A stretch of 64,000 bases of DNA from Sphingobium sp. HWE2-09 (GCF_035989265.1 NZ_JAYKZX010000003.1:620001-684000); one strand, 5' to 3'; counted from the first letter of the stretch, positions 27,635 to 36,689 are shown. The notes: a model not told the origin generated them from the letters alone. A program made the numbers and translations.

Positions 27635-28330
27635 TCAATCGATCGTCGCGATCCAGTCGGGCAGGTCGGTCAGCCGCTCCAATTGGATGAAGCGCGCATG
27701 GTCGGACGGCGCGGTGGCGCTTTCATGCGACCAGCCGCCTTCCTGCGGGACGAAGGCGGCCCATGCGCCCGCCTCCAGCGCGGGCAAGATATCCGACCGC
27801 ATCGAATCGCCCGCCATCACGGCCTGTTCTGCAGCGACGCCGTGGCGGGCGAAGAGCGTGCGGAAGGTGTCCACTTTCTTGTCGCTCACGATTTCGATGC
27901 CGGAAAACAGATCACCCAGGCCGGACGCCGCCAGCTTGCTTTCCTGGTGCAGCAGGTCGCCCTTCGTCACCAGCACCAGCGGCCCGACCTTCGCCAGCCG
28001 TGCCAGCGTGTCTTCGACCCCGTCGAACAGATCGACCGGATGGGCGAGCAGTGCGCGCCCCGCCGCCAATATTCCCTCGATCATCGCGGTGGACAGCGAC
28101 TCGCCTGCCAGTTCGACCGCCGTTTCGATCATCGAGAGGGTGAAGCCCTTCGCGCCATAGCCATAGAGCGGCAGATTGCGCGTCTCGCACGCGATCAGCC
28201 GCTCACGCGTCACATCCGCGTCGGCAAAGGGGCGCAGCATGTCGAGCAGCGCGTCTTCGGTCGCATTGAAATGGCGCATATTGTGCCAAAGCGTGTCGTC
28301 GGCATCCAGGCAGATGAGCTTGATCGTCAT
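27635..28330 (-). CDS. HAD-superfamily hydrolase (predicted phosphatase)
   Basis: A 231-residue haloacid-dehalogenase-type phosphatase. Motif I is LICLDADDTLWHN with the nucleophile Asp in DADDTL; motif II is VLVTKGD; the Lys motif is SDKKVDTF; motif III is MAGDSMRSDI. A helical cap lies between motifs I and II. Start ATG 28330 is set by MTIKLICLDADD; the upstream frame runs into a repeat. It is related to predicted nucleotide/sugar-phosphate phosphatases, substrate not assignable. It converges with tdk, 12 bases apart. Confidence 0.88.
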   Translation of the reverse strand: MTIKLICLDADDTLWHNMRHFNATEDALLDMLRPFADADVTRERLIACETRNLPLYGYGAKGFTLSMIETAVELAGESLSTAMIEGILAAGRALLAHPVDLFDGVEDTLARLAKVGPLVLVTKGDLLHQESKLAASGLGDLFSGIEIVSDKKVDTFRTLFARHGVAAEQAVMAGDSMRSDILPALEAGAWAAFVPQEGGWSHESATAPSDHARFIQLERLTDLPDWIATID

Positions 28331-28411
28331 GCGCGCCCTGTATCGCGGGATGGGGCAAGGGGGAATGGTGGAATTGGGAGGCCACGGACCACCTCTGCCA
28401 TAGCACATATT

Positions 28412-28493
28412 CGTCACCCCGGACTTGATCCGGGGTCCCGCTGTCTTGTGATGGGAGGAAGAAGCGGGATCCCGGATCAAGTCCGGGATGACG
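28412..28493. repeat. Palindromic intergenic repeat, family 4 (copy A)
   Basis: Arms CGTCACCCCGGACTTGATCC and GGATCAAGTCCGGGATGACG enclose GGGGTCCCGC...GCGGGATCCC. The second copy is at 41586-41671. It lies between the divergent HAD and truB genes. Confidence 0.85.
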
Positions 28494-28563
28494 GGGAATG
28501 GATGCGGAGTCCTGTAGCTTTAAAAGCTGACAGGGCAGGACGAGGCAGCTAAGCCCCGCCGCC

Positions 28564-29547
28564 ATGCATGGCTGGATCATCCTCGACAAACCGCACGGCC
28601 TTGGCTCCACCCAGGCGGTGAGCGCGGTCAAGCGCGCGCTGCGCACCAGTGGTGCTGGCAAATGGAAGGTCGGCCATGGCGGCACGCTCGATCCGCTGGC
28701 GACCGGGGTTCTGCCGATCGCGGTGGGGGAGGCGACCAAGCTGGCGGGCCGGATGCTCGACAGCGACAAGATTTACGACTTCACCGTCGCATTCGGTGTC
28801 CAGACCGACACGCTCGACCTGGAAGGCAAGGCGATCGCCGAGAGCGACGTGCGGCCTACGCTGGGGCAAGTGGAAGCGGTGCTGCCGCGCTTCACCGGCG
28901 AGATCGAACAGGCGCCGCCCGCCTATAGCGCCATCCTGATCGACGGCCAGCGCGCCTATGACCTTGCCCGCAAGGGGGAGGAGGTCGAGATGAAGTTGCG
29001 CAGCGTGACGATTCACCACCTCGAAATCCGTCATCCCCGCATAGGCGGGGATCCATCTCTCAATAGTGGGACTGGGCGCGAGGTGTGGGAGATGGGTTCC
29101 CGCCTTCGCGGGAATGACGACCCGTTGGACTGCATCACCCTCACCGCCCATGTCTCCAAGGGCACTTATATCCGCTCCCTCGCCCGCGACATCGCGCTGG
29201 CGCTGGGGACGGTCGGCCATGTCACCATGTTGCGCCGTATCAAGGCCGGGCCGTTCACGCTGGAAACCGCGATAACGCTGGACAAATTGGACGAAGCTGC
29301 TAAGGGCGGCGGCATCGGTGGGCTTATGCTGCCGTTGACGGCGGGGCTGGACGACATCCCGGCTCTCCCCGTCTCTCCCGATCAGGCCATCGCTCTCCGC
29401 CAGGGGAAGATACTGACCGGGATCGCCGCTGCCACTGGCCTTCATCTGGCGACCGACGGGATCATCCCCGTCGCGCTGGTCGAAATGCAGGATGGCGACA
29501 TCCGTGTGGTGCGCGGTTTCAACCTGATGTCGAGGGAAGACGATTAG
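28564..29547 (+). CDS. truB: tRNA pseudouridine(55) synthase, with in-frame palindromic insert
   Basis: TruB makes pseudouridine 55 in the T loop of tRNA. The 327-residue product has HGWIILDKPHGLGSTQAV, the catalytic Asp in GGTLDPLATGVLPIAVG (about residue 43), APPAYSAILIDGQRAYDLAR and SKGTYIRSLARDIALALG. Between the VTIHHLEI strand and LDCITLTAHV lies an extra stretch of about 30 residues (roughly residues 155-185) encoded by a palindromic repeat at 29029-29119 that is otherwise intergenic. The frame stays open and all catalytic motifs are intact, so the enzyme is probably active with a surface loop. rpsO starts at the base after its stop. Confidence 0.95.
   Translation: MHGWIILDKPHGLGSTQAVSAVKRALRTSGAGKWKVGHGGTLDPLATGVLPIAVGEATKLAGRMLDSDKIYDFTVAFGVQTDTLDLEGKAIAESDVRPTLGQVEAVLPRFTGEIEQAPPAYSAILIDGQRAYDLARKGEEVEMKLRSVTIHHLEIRHPRIGGDPSLNSGTGREVWEMGSRLRGNDDPLDCITLTAHVSKGTYIRSLARDIALALGTVGHVTMLRRIKAGPFTLETAITLDKLDEAAKGGGIGGLMLPLTAGLDDIPALPVSPDQAIALRQGKILTGIAAATGLHLATDGIIPVALVEMQDGDIRVVRGFNLMSREDD
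29029..29119. repeat. Palindromic repeat inside the truB coding sequence
   Basis: Outer arms CGTCATCCCCGC and GCGGGAATGACG, inner arms GATCCATCTC and GAGATGGGTTCC, core GTGGGACTGGGC. This is the family 3-like element usual between sphingomonad genes, here read through in frame as part of TruB. Confidence 0.85.
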
Positions 29548-29817
29548 ATGACGATTACTGCCGAGCGCAAGGAAGCGCTGATCAAGGAATATGCCCGCGC
29601 TGAGGGTGATACGGGTTCGCCAGAGGTTCAGGTTTCGATCCTGACCGAGCGGATCACCAACCTGACCGAGCATTTCAAGGGTCACCACAAGGACAATCAT
29701 AGCCGCCGTGGTCTGCTGATGATGGTCAACAAGCGTCGTTCGCTGCTGGACTATCTCAAGAAGAAGGATCAGGCGCGTTACACCGACCTGATCGGCAAGC
29801 TGGGCCTGCGTAAGTAA
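29548..29817 (+). CDS. rpsO: 30S ribosomal protein S15
   Basis: S15 binds 16S rRNA early in 30S assembly. The 89-residue product is full length with the classic [19 protein letters not shown] and [20 protein letters not shown] segments. It starts at the base following the truB stop. A terminator follows at 29833, then a repeat, then pnp; in related species S15 controls its own translation. Confidence 0.98.
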   Translation: MTITAERKEALIKEYARAEGDTGSPEVQVSILTERITNLTEHFKGHHKDNHSRRGLLMMVNKRRSLLDYLKKKDQARYTDLIGKLGLRK

Positions 29818-29832
29818 GCCTGCACAAAAGGG

Positions 29833-29855
29833 ACGGCCCCATTCGGGGCCGTTTC
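29833..29855 (+). terminator. Rho-independent terminator after rpsO
   Basis: ACGGCCCC / GGGGCCGT arms with loop ATTC, followed by TTTC. It is placed 16 bases after the rpsO stop. Confidence 0.75.
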
Positions 29856-29920
29856 TGATTCTGACACATGGCGTCCGGCAATTCGGCAAGGCGTTCATGA
29901 TCCGGGAGACATCTCCCACA

Positions 29921-30020
29921 CCGTTCGGGCTGAGCGAAGTCGAATCCTTATGCTGAACGAAGTGAAGCAAGAGCCTTCGCTCCGCTCAGGCGAGCCCTTC
30001 GACAGGCTCAGGGCGAACGG
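29921..30020. repeat. Palindromic intergenic repeat, family 5 (copy B)
   Basis: Outer arms CCGTTCGGGCTGAGCGAAGT and CTTCGACAGGCTCAGGGCG with closing AACGG, and an inner pair GAACGAAGTGAAGC / GCTCCGCTCAGG. Shared with 18543-18621. It occupies most of the gap between rpsO and pnp. Confidence 0.8.
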
Positions 30021-30114
30021 AGGAGAGTGTAAAGCTCTCCATTCATGGAGCCGCACCGGCTCCACCAAAGGCCCCGCCCGGCAATAGGGCCGACGCGGGC
30101 GAAGGAAAAAATCT

Positions 30115-32451
30115 ATGTTCGACGTCAAGAAAGTATCCATCGAGCTGGCCGGCAAGACGCTGACTCTCGAAACCGGTCGTATCGCGCGCCAGGCTGACGC
30201 CGCCGTGCTGGCCACCTATGGCGAAACCGTGGTGCTGTGCGCCGTGACCGCTGCTAAGAGCGTGAAGGAAGGGCAGGACTTTTTCCCGCTGACCGTTCAC
30301 TATCAGGAAAAATATTCCGCCGCCGGCCGCATCCCCGGCGGCTTCTTCAAGCGTGAGCGCGGCGCGACGGAAAAGGAAACGCTGGTTTCCCGCCTGATCG
30401 ACCGTCCGATCCGCCCGCTATTCCCCGAAGGTTTCTATAACGAAATCAACGTCATTGCCCAGGTTCTGAGCTTCGATGGCGAAAGCGAGCCAGATATCGT
30501 GGCGATGATCGCCGCGTCGGCTGCGCTGACCCTGTCGGGCGTGCCCTTCATGGGTCCGATCGGCGCTGCGCGCGTCGGGTACAAGGATGGCGAATATATC
30601 CTCAACCCCTCGCTGGACGAAGCCAAGGCCGGCGAACTCGACCTGGTCGTCGCCGCCACCGGCAACGCGGTGATGATGGTCGAATCCGAAGCCAAGGAAC
30701 TGTCGGAAGAGGTCATGCTGGGCGCGGTCCTGTTCGCCCATGAAGCGAGCAAGAAGATCGCCAACGCGATCATCGACCTGGCCGAAAAGGCGGCGAAGGA
30801 TCCGTGGGATATCGCCAAGGGCGACAATCTGGAAGACCTGAAGAAGAAGCTGAAGAAGCTGATCGGCAAGGACATCGCGGCGGCCTACAAGCTGACCGAC
30901 AAGTCGGCCCGTTCCAACGCGCTGAACGAAGCCCGCGCCAAGGCGAAGGCCAGCTTCACCGCCGAAGGCCTGGATGCCCAGACCGTGATGGCCGGCATCA
31001 AGCTGACCAAGAAGCTGGAATCGGAAATCGTGCGCGGCGCCATCCTGAAGGACGGCAAGCGCATCGACGGCCGCACCACCACGCAGATCCGTCCGATCGA
31101 AGCGATGGTCGGCTTCCTGCCCCGCACCCATGGTTCGGCCCTGTTCACGCGTGGTGAAACGCAGTCCATCTGCACCACCACGCTGGGCACCAAGGACGCC
31201 GAGCAGATGATCGACGGCCTAACCGGCCTGCATTATGAAAACTTCATGCTACACTATAACTTCCCGCCCTATTCGGTCGGTGAAGTCGGCCGCTTCGGCG
31301 CGCCGGGTCGTCGCGAAGTGGGTCATGGCAAGCTGGCATGGCGTGCGCTGCACCCCGTGCTGCCGAGCAAGGACGAGTTCCCCTACACGATCCGCGTTCT
31401 CTCCGACATCACCGAGTCGAACGGTTCGTCCTCGATGGCGACCGTCTGCGGCGGTTCGCTTTCGATGATGGATGCCGGTGTGCCGTTGAAGCGCCCCGTG
31501 TCCGGCATCGCCATGGGCCTGATCCTGGAAGGCAAGGACTTTGCCGTCCTGTCCGACATTCTGGGTGACGAAGATCATCTGGGCGACATGGACTTCAAGG
31601 TCGCGGGCACGTCGGAAGGCATCACCACGATGCAGATGGACATCAAGATTGCGGGCATCACGCGCGAAATCTTCGAAGCCGCGCTCACCCAGGCGAAGGA
31701 AGGCCGCGCGCATATCCTTGGCGAAATGAGCAAGGCGCTGTCCTCGACCCGCACCGAATTGTCGGCCCATGCCCCGCGCATCGAGACGTTACAGATCGAC
31801 AAGTCGAAGATCCGCGAAGTCATCGGCACCGGCGGCAAGGTGATCCGCGAGATCGTCGCCGAAACCGGCGCGAAGGTGGACATCGACGACGAAGGCCTGA
31901 TCAAGATCAGCTCGTCCGACCCGGCGCAGATCGAAGCGGCCCGCAAGTGGATCCTGGGCATCACCCAGGAAGCGGAAGTCGGCAAGATCTATGACGGCAA
32001 GGTCGTCAACATCGTCGATTTCGGTGCCTTCGTGAACTTCATGGGTGGCAAGGACGGTCTCGTCCACGTCTCCGAAATGAAGAATGAGCGCGTCGAAAAG
32101 CCGACCGACGTCGTGTCGGAAGGCCAGGAAGTGAAGGTCAAGGTTCTCGAAATCGATCCGCGCGGCAAGGTTCGCCTGTCGATGCGCGTCGTCGATCAGG
32201 AAACCGGCGCAGAGCTGGAAGACACCCGTCCTGCCCGTGAAGCGCGCGAGCCGCGCAGCGACCGTGGCCCGCGCCGTGATGGCGGTGGCGATCGTGGCCC
32301 GCGTCGCGAAGGCGGCGAAGGCCGTGGCGACCGTGGCCGTGGCCCGCGCCGCGATGGCGGTGACCGTGGTCCCCGTCGTGAACGCAGCGAAGGCGGCAAT
32401 GATGACGGCCCGGCACCGGGTGGCCTGCCCGACTTCCTGACCCAGGACTAA
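30115..32451 (+). CDS. pnp: Polyribonucleotide nucleotidyltransferase (PNPase)
   Basis: PNPase degrades RNA 3' to 5' by phosphorolysis. The 778-residue product has two RNase PH cores ([34 protein letters not shown] ... [16 protein letters not shown] split), the KH domain ([16 protein letters not shown]) and the S1 domain ([18 protein letters not shown]). After about residue 700 an Arg/Gly/Asp-rich tail of degenerate repeats (DRGPRRDGG) ends in LPDFLTQD, which may bind RNA or RNase E. Length is somewhat above E. coli PNPase (711) because of the tail. It is followed by a terminator. Confidence 0.98.
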   Translation: MFDVKKVSIELAGKTLTLETGRIARQADAAVLATYGETVVLCAVTAAKSVKEGQDFFPLTVHYQEKYSAAGRIPGGFFKRERGATEKETLVSRLIDRPIRPLFPEGFYNEINVIAQVLSFDGESEPDIVAMIAASAALTLSGVPFMGPIGAARVGYKDGEYILNPSLDEAKAGELDLVVAATGNAVMMVESEAKELSEEVMLGAVLFAHEASKKIANAIIDLAEKAAKDPWDIAKGDNLEDLKKKLKKLIGKDIAAAYKLTDKSARSNALNEARAKAKASFTAEGLDAQTVMAGIKLTKKLESEIVRGAILKDGKRIDGRTTTQIRPIEAMVGFLPRTHGSALFTRGETQSICTTTLGTKDAEQMIDGLTGLHYENFMLHYNFPPYSVGEVGRFGAPGRREVGHGKLAWRALHPVLPSKDEFPYTIRVLSDITESNGSSSMATVCGGSLSMMDAGVPLKRPVSGIAMGLILEGKDFAVLSDILGDEDHLGDMDFKVAGTSEGITTMQMDIKIAGITREIFEAALTQAKEGRAHILGEMSKALSSTRTELSAHAPRIETLQIDKSKIREVIGTGGKVIREIVAETGAKVDIDDEGLIKISSSDPAQIEAARKWILGITQEAEVGKIYDGKVVNIVDFGAFVNFMGGKDGLVHVSEMKNERVEKPTDVVSEGQEVKVKVLEIDPRGKVRLSMRVVDQETGAELEDTRPAREAREPRSDRGPRRDGGGDRGPRREGGEGRGDRGRGPRRDGGDRGPRRERSEGGNDDGPAPGGLPDFLTQD
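32255..32405 (+). repeat. Degenerate tandem repeat encoding the PNPase RG-rich tail
   Basis: Successive units of about 27 to 30 bases around GACCGTGGCCCGCGCC encode DRGPRR(D/E)GG-like peptides at the C-terminus of Pnp. Repeats of this sort change length easily by slippage. Confidence 0.65.
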
Positions 32452-32488
32452 GGGACGTGCCGATCGCAGGATCGGCCGACCACATGAT

Positions 32489-32524
32489 AAAACGGGGTGT
32501 CCGGTCCGCCGGGCGCCCCGTTTT
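32489..32524. terminator. Rho-independent terminator after pnp
   Basis: AAAACGGGG...CCCCGTTTT arms around an inner CCGG-rich loop, with T run on the plus strand and a mirrored T run on the minus strand. Confidence 0.8.
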
Positions 32525-32609
32525 CGTATCTGCAATCCATTAAGCTGATTTCGATCAATGCGCGTCGTGAAAGTTCTGATACTGTAACAACGGGCATTTG
32601 GGGATCGTC

Positions 32610-33629
32610 ATGCAACGGAGGAATTACCGCTTTGTCGAACGCCTGCCGCTCGTCCTCGACCGGCCGGTCTATGCCTATATCCTGACCATTGTCTTTTGCG
32701 CATCCGCCCTGCTGTTGCGTTATGCGGCGGAGCCTTTGCTGCCGACGGGCTATCCCTTCGTCACTTTCTTCCCCGCGGTCATCCTGTCATCCTTCCTGTT
32801 CGGCGTGCGGCCCGGCATCTTCGCGGGCGTTTTGTGCGCGATCCTGTCCTGGTATGTCTTCATCCCGCCCTATGGCAGCTTCACGCTCAATCCCGCGGTG
32901 GCGGTGGCGATGCTATTCTATACCGGCGTGGTCGTGGTGGACATCGCGCTCATCCATTTCATGCAGCGCGCGAATTTCAACCTCGCGATAGAGCGGGAGC
33001 GCAGCGCTGCGCTGGCGGAAAATCGCGAACTGCTGTTCCACGAACTCCAGCATCGCGTGTCCAACAATCTGCAGGTCGTCGCCGCGATGCTCTCGCTCCA
33101 GCGGCGTCATGTCGATCATGACGTCGCGCGCCGGGCGCTGGACGACGCATCGGCGCGACTGGCGCTGGTCGGCCGCATCAGTCGCGCGCTTTACGATCCG
33201 TCGGGCGTAGGACAGGACATGCGCAGCTTCCTGACGACGCTGACCGCCGACATCGTGGACGCCAGCGGGCGTCAGGATATCGCCCTGACCGTGGTCGCGC
33301 CGGCCGATTTGCGGCTGGACCCCAATATCACGGTGCCGCTGGCGCTGGTGGTGGCGGAATCGGTCAGCAATGCGATCGAACATGGCCTGCCCGACCGCGC
33401 CGGGCATATCGGCGTGACATTGGAATCGGCGAACGGAGCGCTGGCTTTGCTGGTCGCCGACGACGGGCAGGGCATCCCGGCGGATGGCGGCGCGGACAAG
33501 AATGGATCGCTGGGCCTGCGCATCGCCCATGCGCTTGCGGCCCAGTTGGGCGGCCGTTTCGCGCTGCTGCCAGGGGGGCAGGGGGGCGCGATCGCCCGGC
33601 TGGATCTGCCTGTCCGGGCAGGCTGTTGA
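32610..33629 (+). CDS. DUF4118 membrane histidine kinase of the HWE/HisKA_2 type
   Basis: A 339-residue sensor kinase starting at ATG 32610 (a TTG 12 bases upstream is possible). The N-terminal 110 residues hold about four membrane helices of a DUF4118/KdpD-like domain (YILTIVFCASALLLRY, FVTFFPAVILSSFLFG). The phospho-acceptor motif is FHELQHRVSNNLQVV, the HisKA_2 type. The ATPase domain is intact: VVAESVSNAIEHG (N box), VADDGQGIP (G1) and GSLGLRIAHAL (G2). No response regulator is adjacent. HisKA_2 kinases are known phosphodonors for PhyR, so a role in the stress response encoded at 51-55 kb is possible but not shown. Confidence 0.88.
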   Translation: MQRRNYRFVERLPLVLDRPVYAYILTIVFCASALLLRYAAEPLLPTGYPFVTFFPAVILSSFLFGVRPGIFAGVLCAILSWYVFIPPYGSFTLNPAVAVAMLFYTGVVVVDIALIHFMQRANFNLAIERERSAALAENRELLFHELQHRVSNNLQVVAAMLSLQRRHVDHDVARRALDDASARLALVGRISRALYDPSGVGQDMRSFLTTLTADIVDASGRQDIALTVVAPADLRLDPNITVPLALVVAESVSNAIEHGLPDRAGHIGVTLESANGALALLVADDGQGIPADGGADKNGSLGLRIAHALAAQLGGRFALLPGGQGGAIARLDLPVRAGC

Positions 33630-33672
33630 AAGACGCGCATTCTGCCGCTTGGCGGCGGCGCGTCGCTCGGCT

Positions 33673-34473
33673 ATGACCCGCTCCATGCTGACGAAAACCA
33701 CGACGCGCATCGGCGCGGCCACCGCCCTGGTCCTGACCGCTTCGCTTGTCCTGACAGGCTGTTCGACGTCTAAGAACAAGGCCGATACCCAATATGTCGC
33801 CCGCGACGTATCGACCCTGTATAATAGTGGTAAGGACCGGCTGGACCGCGGCCAGTATAAGCTCGCCGCCGCACTGTTTGACGAAGTCGAGCGTCAGCAT
33901 CCCTATTCGCCCTGGGCGCGCCGGGCGCAGCTTATGTCGGCGTTCAGCTATTATATGAACACCGACTACAACGAAGCGATCGCCGCGGCGCAGCGTTTCC
34001 TGTCGATCCATACTGGCAACAAGGACGCGCCCTACGCCTATTATCTGATCGCGCTGTGCTATTATGAGCAGATTGCCGACGTCACCCGCGACCAGAAGAT
34101 CACGCAGCAGGCGCTGGATTCGCTGGGCGAGCTGATCCGCCGTTATCCCGACACGCGCTACGCCGCCAACTCGCGGTTGAAGGTCGATCTGGTCAACGAT
34201 CATCTGGCCGGCAAGGAAATGGAAGTCGGCCGCTTCTACCAGCGGCGCGGCCAGTGGCTCGCCGCCACGCTGCGCTTCCGTTCGGTGGTCGATAAATATC
34301 AGACCACGACGCACACGCCCGAAGCGCTGGAGCGGCTGGTCGAATCCTATCTCTCGCTCGGCATCCCCGCCGAAGCGCAAAAGGCCGCCGCCGTCCTGGG
34401 CGCCAACTATCCTGGCAGCGAATGGTATGCGCGCAGCTACAAGTTGATGCAGCAGCATGGCGGCAAGGCTTAA
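33673..34473 (+). CDS. bamD: Outer membrane assembly lipoprotein BamD
   Basis: BamD is an essential part of the BAM complex that inserts beta-barrel proteins in the outer membrane. The 266-residue product has a lipoprotein signal ending LVLTGC (Cys near residue 30) and about five TPR-like repeats: LYNSGKDRLDRGQYKLAAALFDEVERQHPYSPWA is the first, split by helices, then AYYLIALCYYEQIADV and LGELIRRYPDTRYA. ATG 33673 or 33685 may be the start; both give a signal peptide. The family 2 repeat and recN follow. Confidence 0.94.
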   Translation: MTRSMLTKTTTRIGAATALVLTASLVLTGCSTSKNKADTQYVARDVSTLYNSGKDRLDRGQYKLAAALFDEVERQHPYSPWARRAQLMSAFSYYMNTDYNEAIAAAQRFLSIHTGNKDAPYAYYLIALCYYEQIADVTRDQKITQQALDSLGELIRRYPDTRYAANSRLKVDLVNDHLAGKEMEVGRFYQRRGQWLAATLRFRSVVDKYQTTTHTPEALERLVESYLSLGIPAEAQKAAAVLGANYPGSEWYARSYKLMQQHGGKA

Positions 34474-34480
34474 TAGATTT

Positions 34481-34611
34481 TAGCCCCTCCCTTTCAAGAG
34501 AGGGGCTAGGGGTGGGTCGCGACCCCGCAGAGGGCGCGTCAGACCTCACCGTTGCAGGCGCCGCTGGCGCGGCGCACCCACCCCCTGACCCCTCCCTTGA
34601 AAGGGAGGGGG
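34481..34611. repeat. Palindromic intergenic repeat, family 2
   Basis: Outer arms AGCCCCTCCCTTTCAAGAGA and CCCCTCCCTTGAAAGGGAGG, inner arms GGGGTGGGTCGC / GCGCACCCACCCC. It ends 5-11 bases before the recN start and supplies its only ribosome-binding-like sequence. A half copy is at 14416. Confidence 0.8.
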
Positions 34612-34621
34612 AGTAATTGCG

Positions 34622-36286
34622 CTGCTAACCTCGCTCGCCATCCGCAACGTCGTGCTGATCGAAGCGCTGGACCTGGAGTTCGGCGCGGGCCTGTCGGTGC
34701 TGACGGGCGAAACGGGCGCGGGCAAATCGATCCTGCTCAATTCGCTGGGACTGGCGCTGGGCGCGCGCGCCGATAGCGGCCTGGTGCGCAATGGGGAGAC
34801 GCAGGCCAGCGTCGTCGCCAGCTTCGAACCGCCCGCTGCCGCCACCCGCGTCGCGCTGCTGCTGGCGGACAACGGCATCGATATCGAACCGGGCGAACCG
34901 CTGCTGATCCGCCGCCTGGTGAAGGCGGACGGCGGCAGTCGCGCCTTCGTCAACGACCAGCCCTGTTCGGCCGCGCTACTGCGCGATATCGGCGGATCGC
35001 TGGTCGAAATCCACGGCCAGCATGACGATCGCGGTCTGCTCAACCCGCGCGGGCATCGGGCTTTGCTCGACAGCTATGGCCGCTGCGAAGCAGGCGCGGT
35101 CGCCGCCGCCCATGCCGCCTGGCGCACGGCAGCGACCGCTTTGGCGGAGGCGCGCACCAGCGTGGACAATGCTGCACGCGACCGCGATTATCTGACTCAC
35201 GCGGTCGAGGAACTGCGCAAATTCGCGCCTGAACCGGGCGAGGAAGCGGCGCTCGCCGAAGAGCGCGCGACCATGCAGAAGGGCGCGCGCCTGACCGATG
35301 ACCTGTCCGCCGTGGGCGATTGCCTGACCGGATCGGACGGCGGTCTCGCCCAGTTGCGGCAGGCCGCGCGTCGGCTCGATCGCATCGCGTCGGAAGAACC
35401 GCTGCTCGCCGCCGTGCTCGACGCGCTGGATCGCGCCGTGGCGGAAGCGAGCGAGGCGGAGGATCGGCTGGCCGAAGCCGCCGACGCCCTGAGCTTCGAC
35501 CCCGCGCGCTTGGACCGGGTCGAAACCCGCTTGTTCGATCTGCGCGGCCTGGCCCGCAAACATCATGTCCAGCCCGATGACCTGGCCGCTCTGCACGACG
35601 ACATGGCCGCCAAATTGGCCGCGATCGAGGGCGGGGAGGAGCATCTCGCCAAGCTGGAGGCCGATGTCGCGACGAAGGCCGACGCCTATCGCGCCGCCGC
35701 ACAGGCGCTGTCGGCCGAACGGCAACTCGCCGCCGGTCGTCTCGATGCTGCGGTGGCGGGCGAACTGGCGCCCCTGAAACTCGACGCCGCCCGTTTCCGC
35801 ACCGTGGTTGCGCAGCTGGACGAGGGCCAGTGGAGTCCGCAGGGCATGGACCGGGTCGAGTTTGAAATCTCGACCAATCCCGGCGCGCCCTTCGCCCCAC
35901 TGGCGAAAATCGCATCGGGCGGCGAATTGTCGCGCTTCATCTTGGCGCTGAAGGTCGCGCTGGCGGAACGGGGCGGGGCGGACACGCTGATTTTCGACGA
36001 GATCGACCGGGGCGTGGGCGGCGCGGTAGCCGACGCGATCGGCGAACGCCTGTCGCGGCTGGCGCAGAGCAACCAGATATTGGTCGTGACCCATAGTCCA
36101 CAGGTCGCGGCGCGGGGCGCGGGTCATATGCTGATCGCGAAATCCAGCGACGGCACGGTCACGCGCACGGGCGTCCATGCGCTGGATGATGCGGAGCGGC
36201 GCGAGGAGATTGCACGGATGCTGTCGGGCGCGGAGATCACGGCGGAGGCGCGGGCGCAAGCGGAGCGGTTGTTGGAGCGGGTGTAG
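34622..36286 (+). CDS. recN: DNA repair ATPase RecN
   Basis: RecN is an SMC-like ATPase used in double-strand break repair. The Walker A VLTGETGAGKSILLNSLGLALGAR is near the start, ISSGGELSRFILALK-like ASGGELSRFILALK is the ABC signature, LIFDEIDRGVGG is Walker B, and the middle is helical coiled coil. Conservation (LLTSLAIRNVVLIEALDLEF) extends upstream of the first ordinary start, GTG 34652, back to CTG 34622 or ATT 34616. So translation seems to begin at a non-standard codon right after the family 2 repeat, whose GGGAGGGGG could be the ribosome site. If GTG 34652 is used, the first strand is lost. Confidence 0.9.
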   Translation: MLTSLAIRNVVLIEALDLEFGAGLSVLTGETGAGKSILLNSLGLALGARADSGLVRNGETQASVVASFEPPAAATRVALLLADNGIDIEPGEPLLIRRLVKADGGSRAFVNDQPCSAALLRDIGGSLVEIHGQHDDRGLLNPRGHRALLDSYGRCEAGAVAAAHAAWRTAATALAEARTSVDNAARDRDYLTHAVEELRKFAPEPGEEAALAEERATMQKGARLTDDLSAVGDCLTGSDGGLAQLRQAARRLDRIASEEPLLAAVLDALDRAVAEASEAEDRLAEAADALSFDPARLDRVETRLFDLRGLARKHHVQPDDLAALHDDMAAKLAAIEGGEEHLAKLEADVATKADAYRAAAQALSAERQLAAGRLDAAVAGELAPLKLDAARFRTVVAQLDEGQWSPQGMDRVEFEISTNPGAPFAPLAKIASGGELSRFILALKVALAERGGADTLIFDEIDRGVGGAVADAIGERLSRLAQSNQILVVTHSPQVAARGAGHMLIAKSSDGTVTRTGVHALDDAERREEIARMLSGAEITAEARAQAERLLERV

Positions 36287-36343
36287 AACGGACTGTTCCC
36301 CGGCGAAGGCGGGTTAGGATCGAATAGCGCGGGTCTAGCCTTT

Positions 36344-36408
36344 GTGTTCCCGCACAGGCGGGAACCCAGTCCCGCCCTCTGAACTGGGTTCCCGCCTGCG
36401 CGGAACAC
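36344..36408. repeat. Palindromic intergenic repeat, family 3 (copy C)
   Basis: GTGTTCCCGCACAGGCGGGA and TCCCGCCTGCGCGGAACAC arms around CCCAGTCCCGCCCTCTGAAC. It lies after recN. Confidence 0.85.
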
Positions 36409-36434
36409 GGACGGTATGATAGGAGGACATGGCA

Positions 36435-36689
36435 ATGACCCATAACCGTCGAGACATGGTAGGCCTTAACGCCGCCATCGCGGAGGCCTGCCCGATCATT
36501 ACCGGTTTCTTCCAGCACGTCGAAACCGTGCCGGTGGGGGTGTGCAGTGCCATGTGTTCACGCGGAGACGCGAAGACGCAGAGATTTTTAGCGGCCTCCG
36601 GCCCCTTAAATGATGCCGGGCAGCGACCTTCGACGGCCTCCGCACTACCCCTCCGCCAACATCCTCCGCGTCTCCGCGCCTCCGCGTGA
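36435..36689 (+). CDS. Possible small protein, C-terminus made of repeat sequence
   Basis: ATG 36435 has GGAGG 8 bases upstream and opens an 84-residue frame (MTHNRRDMVGLNAAIAEACP...). From about residue 41 the coding sequence is the family 6 palindrome (36556-36691), so the true C-terminus may have been replaced by the repeat. No family is recognised and the opposite strand is also open. Treat as doubtful; otherwise this 460-base gap between recN and ligA holds only repeats. Confidence 0.25.
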   Translation: MTHNRRDMVGLNAAIAEACPIITGFFQHVETVPVGVCSAMCSRGDAKTQRFLAASGPLNDAGQRPSTASALPLRQHPPRLRASA

